In this document: piece by piece, positions 1 to 60,297 of the stretch | How positions within the stretch are numbered: position 1 is the first letter of the stretch | Layout: each line of letters starts with the position of its first letter | NCBI GenBank assembly: GCA_032622095.1 | Contig: CP136061.1 | Location: forward strand, 14,935,940 to 14,999,939 | Reading direction: 5' to 3' | Length of the DNA: 64,000 bases | From: Siphonodentalium dalli | Lineage: Eukaryota; Mollusca; Scaphopoda; Gadilida; Siphonodentaliidae | Made by a program: the position numbers and the translations under genes | The notes under the pieces: generated by a model | What the model saw: the letters and a program-made list of their open reading frames with translations, nothing else | Databases searched by the model: none | Told to the model about the DNA's origin: nothing

Positions 1-625
1 ACGACATGAATAGCCAAATTGATTAGAGTCGATTTTCAACAACTAATACAATTAGTATTACAACTATTTCGCAAAATATGTGTTTCTCGAATATTTGATA
101 CAAATAGTGGCTTTTCCTTGATATGCTCAGATTATTCGAAAACCAATAAAAATGACAACTTTAGAAAAAATGACGGTACTTTTTCTTAACAGCATTAGTT
201 TGTCCTAACAGTATCACAACAATTCAGCAGGACCCAACCGCATCATAGCACATGTACAGGACCACTTGGTCGGGGGTGTGTATCTAAATGCATGTTCATG
301 TCCAGGTTATATAGCCCCTTAGGTCCGCGGTAAAGTCCAGTTCAATCAACAAGAGTACATCAGCTGATGTTGATGTGTTGGTTAATGATAAGACTGTAAA
401 TACTGTGTCTGACATTTGTAGAATGAGCTACCAGCGGTCTATCGTCACGACATTCACCTTATGGGGACATTCTGCTTAGGCCTCAACCTACGATAAGATT
501 GAAGTTCACCAGTTGAAGTTGGTGATGTTCACCCATTACTCACCTCGATTATGCATTTTATCTTCTTAAAATTAGGGGATATAGAAACAGAATAGAAAGA
601 AAAAAGTAACTAAAAGCAATGTTAA
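1..625. other. Repeat-derived intergenic or intronic DNA, no gene seen
   Basis: No coding exon is recognisable. The first 290 bases resemble 16,780-16,930: both hold a stretch ending TTTTCTTAACAGCAT and a later GCAGGACC block, so a dispersed repeat is present. Bases 490-590 match the sequence around the LINE target site at 39,850-39,935 (TGATGTTCACCCATTA followed by TTAAAATTA), marking another copy of that repeat. Confidence 0.5.
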
Positions 626-718
626 GAAGAATGAGGTCCACAGAGGGTGAATTTGATTATGCTAGCACATTGTGCGAGGTAACATCACTAAATTCACCCT
701 AGGGGATCTTATTCTGCA
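626..718. repeat. Foldback repeat, copy 1
   Basis: Imperfect palindrome with arms of about 40 bp: GAATGAGGTCCACAGAGG on the left mirrors the right arm ending CTTATTCTGC. Further copies lie at 949-1,042, 1,253-1,346, 39,720-39,812, 46,934-47,028 and 55,300-55,398. It is followed by AAATGACAGACA, which also follows several other copies, so the hairpin belongs to a larger repeat unit. Confidence 0.65.
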
Positions 719-948
719 AATGACAGACAAACAATTCCAGACTTGGTTGTTGAGGATTTAGCGCCACGAGCCGTTGGGGAAACCCCATCAATTTACAGAT
801 GAGTTGCATGGCTAATGGACTGTCTAAATACAGATGAGTGTTGTCGAGTTTGTTCCCTTGTGTTGCCGCAGATAATGGACACTGGCCACTTACACAAGAG
901 TATGTGGGCTATGTCGGATCAAATCTGAGTTTTAGTGTGTCTGTCTTT

Positions 949-1042
949 TGCAGAATGAGGTCCACAGAGAGTGGAAACTTAGTGATGTTATCCCGCATAG
1001 CGGGCTAGCATCAACTAATTCACCATCTGGTGACCTCATTAT
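949..1042. repeat. Foldback repeat, copy 2
   Basis: Second copy of the roughly 93-bp palindrome. The left arm begins CAGAATGAGGTCC and the right arm ends GGTGACCTCATT; the centre reads CCCGCATAGCGGG. It is followed by GGGAGACATAGACT, which also occurs downstream of the copy at 39,720, so the surrounding unit is shared. Confidence 0.65.
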
Positions 1043-1252
1043 GTATAGCCTCATCTGATATGGGAGACATAGACTCAGGTTGAAGTTCCCAAATGGTGAA
1101 TATTATGATGTACGCCCATTGGGAACCTCGATTATGCAATGAGTCGTCTGCCAATTTTGGGATATAGAGAAACTAAACTAAAAAAGAAATAGAATCTAAT
1201 TTTCTATAGAAATTTGATAATAAAGAAACTTTTCAGAGAAGATGAGGCATAA

Positions 1253-1346
1253 GCAGAATGGGCTCCCCAGAGGGTAAATTTAGTTATGCTAGCCTGCTTT
1301 GCGGGATAGTGTCACTAAAATCACCCTCTGGGGACCTCATTCTGCA
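1253..1346. repeat. Foldback repeat, copy 3
   Basis: The most symmetrical copy. GCAGAATGGGCTCCCCAGAG on the left pairs with CTCTGGGGACCTCATTCTGC on the right, around a GCTAGCC/GCGGGATAG centre. No coding potential. Confidence 0.7.
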
Positions 1347-1610
1347 AATGACAGACACGCTATAATCAGGCTTGAGTCGGATGGTTAATTAGTTGCTTAG
1401 GGTTTAGCGCTCTGACTCACTGGGGACCCCGTACACTACGGGTACGTTCACGCGCTCGTAAGTTTGTACGTTATGTTTTGCAGGCATTTCGTCGTAGAAA
1501 ACCACATGGTGATATAATATGAACGTGAACGGAACTATGAGTAGACAATGTATATTTACCAAAGTTAATAACATGATAAGTGTAATAGTGCGAGTGAAAT
1601 ATGGTATCTA

Positions 1611-1819
1611 CCCTGTGCCATAGGTCGCCTCGCATATATAAGAAAATACATTGGCCTATAAATTTTATCAATTTTATCATATTTTTTTTATCATTTTTTC
1701 TTACATTCTTTAACAATAATAAAAAATTATATAACATTTGTTAGGCCAATGCATTCTCTTATATATGTGAGGCGACCTATGGTCGACTCGCATATATAAG
1801 AGAATGCATTGGCACAGGG
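1611..1819. mobile_element. Palindromic MITE-like element, copy 1
   Basis: Starts CCCTGTGCCA and ends TGGCACAGGG. It contains two hairpins, each made from TATATAAG-type arms around GGTCGCCTC or its complement, separated by an AT-rich spacer. The left hairpin is shortened. The family recurs about a dozen times in this window. No transposase is present, so it would be non-autonomous. Confidence 0.7.
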
Positions 1820-2450
1820 TTTTCTAAACAAAATCATCACACACAATGATCCGTGCAAATCATCTCTATAGGGGTAGCTTCACGCACTTGCAGGTTTGCA
1901 CGGTATATTGTGCAGGCACTTCGTCGTAGAAAACTATATGAACGGAAACATGTTTATCACAAAATTAACCCACAAAACCAGCTTCATAATTATTGGTAAG
2001 ACACACGTGTAATATTAGAGCGTGCGATGACGTCACACCATTATTTAAATGACTTGCGATTGCTGAAGTTTATGATTGTTGTTTTCGATGAACACTTCGC
2101 ATGTAACGCTGCTTCTTTACTGGAAATTGCCTTCACATACCTGTATATATTGCCTTCACATAGCTGTGTATATTGATTCATGCGAGATATTTGAATACCA
2201 TTTACAGGAAAAGTTCAATAGACAGGTGTATCTACGGAAATTATACTTCTCACGCGTAGTTAGTTATGGCACAGATGCATTTTATATGCATGTTTCCGTT
2301 TATATGGTAGCATGTGGTTTTCTACGTGCAAACTTGCGACCTTGTGAATGTACCCTTATAGAGATGATTTGCAGGGAGCATTGTATGCTCAGATCATGCT
2401 ATGAATCACTACTCGGTCCGCGCTCGTATGTGATGATTTTTTTTAGAAAA

Positions 2451-2706
2451 CCCTGTGCCAATGCATTCTCTTATATATGCGAGTCGACCATAGGTCGCCT
2501 CACTTATATAAGAGAATGCATTGGCCTAACAAATGTTATAATATTTTGTATTATTGTTAAATAATGTAAGTGAAAATGATAAAAAAAAAATTATAATATT
2601 GATAAAATGATATAAAGTTGAAACTTTTATAGGCCAATGTATTTTCTTATATATGCGAGGCGACATATGGTCGACTCGCATATATAAGAGAATGCATTGG
2701 CACGGG
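2451..2706. mobile_element. Palindromic MITE-like element, copy 2
   Basis: Complete two-hairpin copy. It starts CCCTGTGCCAATGCATTCTC and ends near TGCATTGGCACGGG, with a spacer of about 110 bp rich in A and T runs. Each hairpin has TATATAAGAGAATGCATTGG arms around CGACCATAGGTCG-like centres. Confidence 0.75.
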
Positions 2707-2740
2707 ATATATATCATATTTCACTCGCACAAAACCTGTG

Positions 2741-3533
2741 AAATGTTTGTTGTTCTCACCTGTTCTCACAGGGAAGTTTACAATGTATAACATTGAATCG
2801 TCTAATACGTTCACGATTAGCAGGTGCCACGCGAGGTTAAGTATCTTTCTCTATATGATCGTGCGCGTATTGGCTTCATTGAACAAGGCATGCGGGAATA
2901 TAATTATATCTTTGTTAACATTTGTTCCTTCGCAGTGGGGGGTGGTCCCAGCTCGAGATTGCATGCTTTTTGTAAGCTGATATCGCAATAAACATTTAAT
3001 TAATTGCCTGGGGAAATGCTATGATTGCTCACAAAGTCACTTAAAGACATATTATGGACTTGTTCGAGTGCATAAAACTGATAAGTTAGTATTCAGGTGC
3101 TACGCCAACTGGAGGAATGTAGCATTCTACTAACATCACCGAAAATCTCAAGCAAATCGACCGTACCACTCCATAGAAAACATTGTCTGAACTACGCGTA
3201 AATTGTAAATATTTACTACTCGAACCGGGACGCTTCTATCGGCGATAAACTAACGTAAACGATGCCACCATCGGCAGTCGCTGCATTTAATTAATATATA
3301 AGAATGAGGGTGTGTGTTAGATACAATATTTGTAAAAATAACCACTTTGAACAGAATTATTCTCCATTTCTTTTTGATCACCCTACCGGAGTGTTTCACA
3401 TCACTTTAAATCATACAATTTCTAGTTGGGATCATCACCTACTATGAAATACATTATTAAGGAACAGGTATTATTACGAAATATACTACCTGCACTGCTT
3501 ATTCAATGTCATAAACTTCCCTGTCACAACATC
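2741..3533. other. No gene seen; dispersed repeat fragments
   Basis: The stretch at about 2,940-3,010 (GATATCGCAATAAACATTTA) recurs in diverged form at 4,770-4,840, so at least part is a dispersed repeat. No exon with convincing splice sites and recognisable protein was found. Confidence 0.4.
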
Positions 3534-3721
3534 AAACGTGCCCAGATTGTGTACTGGTGCAATATAATATAAAACGTGCCCAGATTGTGTACTGGTGCAA
3601 TATAATATAAAACGTGCCCAGATTGTGTACTGGTGCAATATAATATAAAACGTGCCCAGATTGTGTACTGGTGCAATATAATATAAAACGTGCCCAGATT
3701 GTGTACTGGTGCAATATAATA
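3534..3721. repeat. 38-bp minisatellite, about 5 copies
   Basis: The unit contains CGTGCCCAGATTGTGTACTG and GTGCAATATAATATA; copies start near 3,537, 3,575, 3,613, 3,651 and 3,689. The unit is an expanded piece of a dispersed repeat whose single-copy relatives lie near 5,030-5,100 and 14,885-14,960 (GTACTGGTGGAAT and GAACTGGCGGAGT, followed by ATCTACG and later CATGGCATGAT). Overlapping minus-strand ORFs of 60-75 codons come from the array. Confidence 0.9.
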
Positions 3722-3762
3722 TCTACGGGTGTAGCTAGAGTAGAGGTTCATGGTTTAAATAG

Positions 3763-3868
3763 AGTTAAATAATTCTCGAGAGGCGAGAGACGTCGGTAAG
3801 AAAAGAGTGCGTGATAGCGCACGAGTTTCTTACATAAACGTCTTTCGCCTCGAGTGAATTATTTAACG
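3763..3868. repeat. Inverted repeat, arms of about 45 bp
   Basis: GTTAAATAATTCTCGAGAGG at the left pairs with the right arm ending CGAGTGAATTATTTAAC. The loop region carries GTGCGTGATAGCGCAC, itself a small hairpin. Probably a foldback or MITE-type element. Confidence 0.7.
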
Positions 3869-5112
3869 TAATTCTCCGTACTAATTGATTACTCTATTTC
3901 TTACACTTCTGCGTCAATTTGGTTCATCAAATATGATTAAAACACCCAGAATTAATGCACGAAAGTCCCGATGCGGAGAAAGTTCAACCATCAAAAATTC
4001 AGACTAGATCAAAGACGTCACGGGAAATGACATAATTCACTAGTGACATTACCATTTTTAATTAACATTGTTTTCAATGGAAATCGCACATAGGAGTGTA
4101 ATAAACATATTTATTACCAATAAGTATATATTACAGTAATAATTGGCATTGGAATTGAGGGACAAGTGTTGTCAACACAATAGGTATAACCGTATAACAT
4201 AAGGTATAACATTTTTACAAGTGTACATGTATCAGTGTATAGTTTGTAAGTAATTTCCAGACAACAATTTGTAGATAATTTGTTGTCTCACGCCCCAGCA
4301 GTTCATCTGAATCCGTTTATTGTTTAGCTGTCATAAATGAGATACCTCAATGTGCATAGTTTTACAATTTGTATTTTGAGGCGAATGTCGTAATATAACT
4401 AAAAGATATTCGTGGTATAGCCAGAGTTGAGATTCATGGCATGATCTAATGACATGAACAGCTGCTTATTTATTCCCTTGTGTCCAATGTCAATGGACTC
4501 GGACCACGCACACGGGATTACTCGATACAGATCAATGTCACGCACCTTATCAGGAATAGCACAAATCTCCTTATTAGCATTCCCATGGCGTTAGATCATG
4601 TCATGAATCTCCACACTTGCTAACGCCCGTTGAGATCAAATTCCACCAGTACAAAAGCTGGGAACTTTTTGAGGTTTTCACAGAGAACCTTATAAAGTCG
4701 AAAAAATAAATCGGGGAATATATTTCTTTGCTATTATCTGTTCCTTAATAATATACTTCACTGTAGGTGAACGGCCCAACTCGAAATTGAATGTTTTTCT
4801 GTGACTATTGCGAGCCGATATCGCAATAAAAATTTAATTAATTACCCAGAAGAAATTCTATAACTGTACATGACGTAAAGAAAGATCGCTCACAAAGTCA
4901 TTTAAATCGTGAGATTTCGAGTTGAGATCTTCACCTATATACAGTACTTTATTAAGGAACAGATCATAACAAAGAGATATAGTCCCCGCGTTATTTTTTC
5001 GACTTGATAAGGTTCCCTGTCAAAACTTCAAAAAGTTCCAAGGTTTTGTACTGGTGGAATAGGATATCTACGCGCGCAGCTAAGAGCACAGATTCATGGC
5101 ATGATCTACCAG
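3869..5112. other. No gene seen; dispersed repeats
   Basis: The segments 4,400-4,650 and 4,920-5,110 share phrases with 3,480-3,760 and 14,880-14,960, partly in inverted orientation (the CCACCAGTACAAAAG near 4,645 is the complement of the TTTTGTACTGGTGG near 5,047). This indicates inverted copies of one repeat. No exon is evident. Confidence 0.4.
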
Positions 5113-6219
5113 TGTCGTATACTATCTGTTCTGATTAACATTTCCATGGCGTATACTATCTGTTCTGATTAACATTTCCATGTCGTATACTATCTGTTCT
5201 GATTAACATTTCCATGTCGTATACTATCTGTTCTGATTAACATTTCCATGGCGTATACTATCTGTTCTGATTAACATTTCCATGGCGTATACTATCTGTT
5301 CTGATTAACATTTCCATGTCGTATACTATCTGTTCTGATTAACATTTCCATGGCGTATACTATCTGTTCTGATTATTATTTCCATGGCGTATACTATCTG
5401 TTCTGATTATTATTTCCATGTCGTATACTATCTGTTCTGATTAACATTTCCATGGCGTATACTATCTGTTCTGATTATTATTTCCATGTCGTATACTATC
5501 TGTTCTGATTAACATTTCCATGGCGTATACTATCTGTTCTGATTATTATTTCCATGTCGTATACTATCTGTTCTGATTAACATTTCCATGTCGTATACTA
5601 TCTGTTCTGATTAACATTTCCATGTCGTATACTATCTGTTCTGATTAACATTTCCATGGCGTATACTATCTGTTCTGATTAACATTTCCATGGCGTATAC
5701 TATCTGTTCTGATTATTATTTCCATGGCGTATACTATCTGTTCTGATTAACATTTCCATGGCGTATACTATCTGTTCTGATTATTATTTCCATGGCGTAT
5801 ACTATCTGTTCTGATTATTATTTCCATGTCGTATACTATCTGTTCTGATTAACATTTCCATGTCGTATACTATCTGTTCTGATTAACATTTCCATGGCGT
5901 ATACTATCTGTTCTGATTAACATTTCCATGTCGTATACTATCTGTTCTGATTAACATTTCCATGTCGTATACTATCTGTTCTGATTAACATTTCCATGGC
6001 GTATACTATCTGTTCTGATTATTATTTCCATGGCGTATACTATCTGTTCTGATTAACATTTCCATGGCGTATACTATCTGTTCTGATTATTATTTCCATG
6101 GCGTATACTATCTGTTCTGAATATTATTTCCATGGCGTATACTCTCTGTTCTGAATATTATTTCCATGGCGTATACTATCTGTTCTGATTATTATGTCCA
6201 TGACGTATACTATCTGTCT
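5113..6219. repeat. 34-bp minisatellite, about 32 copies
   Basis: The unit reads GTATACTATCTGTTCTGATT followed by AACATTTCCATGGC. Two positions alternate between copies: CCATGGCG or CCATGTCG, and GATTAACATT or GATTATTATT. The array ends directly in the splice acceptor of coding exon 1 at 6,225; the last unit has mutated to TATCTGTCTTTTCAG. Because each unit carries CTGATTAAC, it also supplies sequences that look like branch points. Confidence 0.95.
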
Positions 6220-6225
6220 TTTCAG

Positions 6226-56402
<50,177 letters not shown>

Positions 56403-56920
56403 GTGAGTAGAGAGGGGTCATGGGATCGACTCAAGTTAACATAAGCGCTGGTCTATCCATTTGGACATAACGTTTATAGAAATCTGCGCCAACAATATAT
56501 GATCCTATAGAGTCTTTGCTCCGGTTGTGAGTAAGTCATGGTAACATGGGGTCAAGTCAACACGAGCACTGTTAAATTCATTTGGGCATGCCGTTTATAG
56601 AAAATAATAGAAGGGACGTGGTTTTATGTGTCAGTCAAGCAAATGGTGCTCATACACCACGACGCACATCGTCTGGCCGTTAGTCAATGATATCGATCCG
56701 AGATTCTTTGTATGTGATGTATATAGAGAGGATACAAGGGATCGACTCAAGTTAACACTAGCCCTGGTCTATCCACCTGGGGCATGACGTTTATATAAAC
56801 CTGCGCCCACCCCCTCTGGCGGTCTGTCACTGACATCATTCATGGGGCTAGTAGTGCAGGGTCAAGGCAACATGATCACTTAAATTGTAAATTTATTTCG
56901 AAATGCCGTTTATAGAAATA
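56403..56920 (+). pseudogene. Three diverged copies of the exon 11 donor edge
   Basis: The 140 bp from 56,351 (exon end plus intron start) recurs: 56,501-56,603 (partial), 56,667-56,806 (full 140 bp) and 56,811-56,918 (partial). Shared landmarks are GTCTGGCCGT, GATCGACTCAAGTTAACA, CTGGTCTATCCA and GCATGACGTTTATA. The full copy still reads IVWPLVNDIDPRFFV without a stop and contains a GTATGT that could act as donor, but no clear acceptor. Confidence 0.75.
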
Positions 56921-57116
56921 AGCTATATGACCAAAGAACACCATGTTAGATAAAGATTTCTATGTTGGCAACTCCGTTCACACCCCACAAACGTCGATCG
57001 TCTAGTCTTTGACTTGAATCATACTGTATTTGTATAATGTACAAAAGGGATTGGGGCAAACTTTTGTCAACTTATGAAGCCCCTCTCTAAATACAATTAT
57101 TTAACCACACAAATGT

Positions 57117-60100
57117 TATCAAATATCCCCTCCCAAGTCGCCTAAATATCCCCTCCCAAGTCGCCTAAATATCCCCTCCCAAGTCGCCTAAATATCCCCT
57201 CCCTAGTCGCCTAAATATCCCCTCCCAAGTCGCCTAAATATCCCCTCCCAAGTCGCCTAAATATCCCCTCCCATGTCGCCTAAATATCCCCTCCCAAATC
57301 GCCTAAATATCCCCTCCCAAGTCGCCTAAATATCCCCTCCCAAGTTGCCTAAATATCCTCCCAAGTCGCCTAAATATCCTCCCAAGTCGCCTAAATATTC
57401 CCTCCAAGTCGCCTAAATATACCCTCCCAAGTCGCCTAAATATCCCCTCCCAAGTCGCCTAAATATCCCCTCCCAAGTCGCCTAAATATCCCCTCCCAAG
57501 TCGCCTAAATATCCCCTCCCAAGTCGCCTAAATATCCCATCCCAAGTCGCCTAAATATCCTCCCAAGTCGCCTAAATATCCCCTCCCAAGTCCCCTAAAT
57601 ATCCCCTCCCAAGGCGCCTAAATATCCCCTCCCAAGTCGCCTAAATATCCCCTCCCAAGTCGCCTAAATATCCTCTCAAGTCGCCTAAATATCCCATCCC
57701 AAGTCGCCTAAATATCCCCTCCCAAGTCGCCTAAATATCCTCCCAAGTCGCCTAAATATCCCCTCCCAAGTCGCCTAAATATCCCCTCCCAAGTCGCCTA
57801 AATATCCCCTCCCAAGTCGCCTAAATATCCTCCCAAGTCGCCTAAATATCCCCTCCCAAGTCGCCTAAATATCCCCTCCCAAGTCGCCTAAATATCCCCT
57901 CCCAAGTCGCCTAAATATCCTCCCAAGTCGCCTAAATATCCCCTCCCAAGTCGCCTAAATATCCCCTCCCAAGTCGCCTAAATATCCCCTCCCAAGTCGC
58001 CTAAATATCCCCTCCCAAGTCGCCTAAATATCCCCTCCCAAGTCGCCTAAATATCCCCTCCCAAGTCGCCTAAATATCCCCCCCAAGTCGCCTAAATATC
58101 CCCTCCCAAGTCGCCTAAATATCCCCTCCCAAGTCGCCTAAATATCCCCTCCCAAGTCGCCTAAATATCACATCCCAAGTCGCCTAAATATCCCCTCCCA
58201 AGTCGCCTAAATATCCCCTCCCAAGTCGCCTAAATATCTCCTCCCAAGTCGCCTAAATATCTCCTCCCAAGTCGCCTAAATATCCCCTCCCAAGTCGCCT
58301 AAATATCTCCTCCCAAGTCGCCTAAATATCTCCTCCCAAGTCGCCTAAATATCCCCTCCCAAGTCGCCTAAATATCTCCTCCCAAGTCGCCTAAATATCC
58401 CCTCCCAAGTCGCCTAAATATCCCCCCCCAAGTCGCCTAAATATTCCCCCCCCCCAAGTCGCCTAAATATCCCCTCCCAAGTCGCCTAAATATCCCCTCC
58501 CAAGTCGCCTAAAATCCTCTCAAGTCGCCTAAATATCCCCTCCCAAGTCCCCTAAATATCCCCTCCCAAGTCGCCTAAATATCCCCTCCCAAATCGCCTA
58601 AATATCCCCTCCCAAGTCGCCTAAATATCCCCTCCCTAGTCGCCTAAATATCCCCCCAAGTCGCCTAAATATCCCCTCCCAAGTCGCCTAAATAACCCCT
58701 CCCAAGTCGCCTAAATATCCCCTCCCAAGTCGCCTAAATATCCCCTCCCAAGTCGCCTAAATATCCCCTCCCAAGTCGCCTAAATATCCCCCCCCCCAAG
58801 TTGCCTAAATATCCCCCCCCCCAAGTCGCCTAAATATCCCCTCCCAAGTCGCCTAAAAATCCCCTCCCAAGACGCCTAAATATCCCCCCAAGTCGCCTAA
58901 ATATCCCCCAAGTCGCCTAAATATCCCCTCCCATGTCGCCTAAATATCCCCTCCCAAGTCGCCTAAATATCCCCTCCCAAGTCGCCTAAATATCCCCTCG
59001 CAAGTCGCCTAAATATCCCCTCCCAAGTCGCCTAAATATCCCCTCCCAAGTCGCCTAAATATACCCCCCCCCCAAGGCGCCTAAATATCCCCTCCCAAGT
59101 CGCCTAAATATCCCCCCAAGTCGCCTAAATATCCCCCCAAGTCGCCTAAATATCCCCTCCCAAGTCGCCTAAATATCCCCTCCCAAGTCGCCTAAATATC
59201 CCCCCAAGTCGCCTAAATATCCCCTCCCATGTCGCCTAAATATTCCCCCCAAGTCGCCTAAATATACCCCCCCCCAAGGCGCCTAAATATCCCCTCCCAA
59301 GTCGCCTAAATATCCTCCCCAAGTCGCCTAGATATCCCCCCAAGTCGCCTAAATATCCCCTCCCAAGTCGCCTAAATATCCCCTCCCAAGTCGCCTAAAT
59401 ATCCCCCCCCCAAGTCGCCTAAATATCCCCTCCCATGTCGCCTAAATATCCCCCCCAAGTCGCCTAAATATCCCCTCCCAAGTCGCCTAAATATCCCCCC
59501 AAGTCGCCTAAATATCCCCTCCCAAGTCTCCTAAATATCCCCTCCAAAGTCGCCTAAATATCCCCTCCCAAGTCGCCTAAATATCCCCTCCCAAGTCGCC
59601 TAAATATCCCCTCCCAAGTCGCCTAAATATCCCCCCCCCCCCAAGTCGCCTAAATACCCCCCCCCCAAGTCGCCTAAATATCCCCTCCCAAGTCGCCTAA
59701 AAATCCCCTCCCAAGTCGCCTAAATATCCCCCCAAGTCGCCTAAATATCCCCCCAAGTCGCCTAAATATCCCCTCCCATGTCGCCTAAATATCCCCTCCC
59801 AAGTCGCCTAAATATCCCCTCCCAAGTCGCCTAAATATCCCCTCGCAAGTCGCCTAAATATCCCCTCCCAAGTCGCCTAAATATACCCCCCCCCCCCAAG
59901 GCGCCTAAATATCCCCTCCCAAGTCGCCTAAATATCCCCCAAGTCGCCTAGATATCCCCTAAGTCGCCTAAATATCCCCTCCCAAGTCGCCTAAATATCC
60001 CCTCCCAAGTCGCCTAAATATCCCCCCCAAGTCGCCTAAATATCCCCTCCCATGTCGCCTAAATATCCCCCCCCCCCCCATGTCGCCTAAATATCCCCTC

Positions 60101-60297
60101 CCAAGTCGCCTAACTATCCCCCCCCCAAGCCGCCTAAATATCCCCTCCCAAGTCGCCTAAATATCCCCTCCAAAGTCGCCTAAATATTCCCTCCCAAGTC
60201 GCCTAAATATCCCCTCCCAAGTCGCCTAAATATCCCCTCCAAGTCGCCTAAATATCCTCCCAAGTCGCCTAAATATCCCCTCCCATGTCGCCTAAAA
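57117..60297. repeat. 23-bp C-rich satellite array, about 138 copies, 3.2 kb
   Basis: The unit is TAAATATCCCCTCCCAAGTC with GCC. Variation is mostly in the length of the C run (CCTCCC, CCCCCC, up to about a dozen C) plus occasional AAGGCG, CATGTC or AGATCG-type changes. Higher-order blocks repeat: for example a run around 58,780-59,080 resembles one around 59,620-59,900. The minus strand reads GGGAGGGG in every unit, so neighbouring units could form G-quadruplexes. It lies in the intron after exon 11. Confidence 0.97.

Larger units (their letters stand above)
1440..2740. repeat. Nested palindromic region, about 1.3 kb
   Basis: Two palindromic elements (1,611-1,819 and 2,451-2,706) flank sequences that are inverted relative to each other. 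The segment 1,820-1,960 (GGTTTTCTAAACAAAATCATC onward, ending near GAACGGAAACATG) runs backwards at 2,300-2,450 (CATGTTTCCGTTTATATGG onward, ending TTTTTAGAAAACC). A third copy of the inner sequence lies at 1,440-1,540. The 162-codon ORF at 2,076-2,564 lies inside this structure and is not considered a gene. Confidence 0.6.

Noticed and set aside
2076-2564. 162-codon ORF
   Set aside because: It lies across inverted repeat copies and a palindromic element and has no recognisable domain.
57117-60297. CRISPR-like appearance of the regular 23-bp array
   Set aside because: Units are directly adjacent with no unique spacers, and the host is an animal; it is a satellite.
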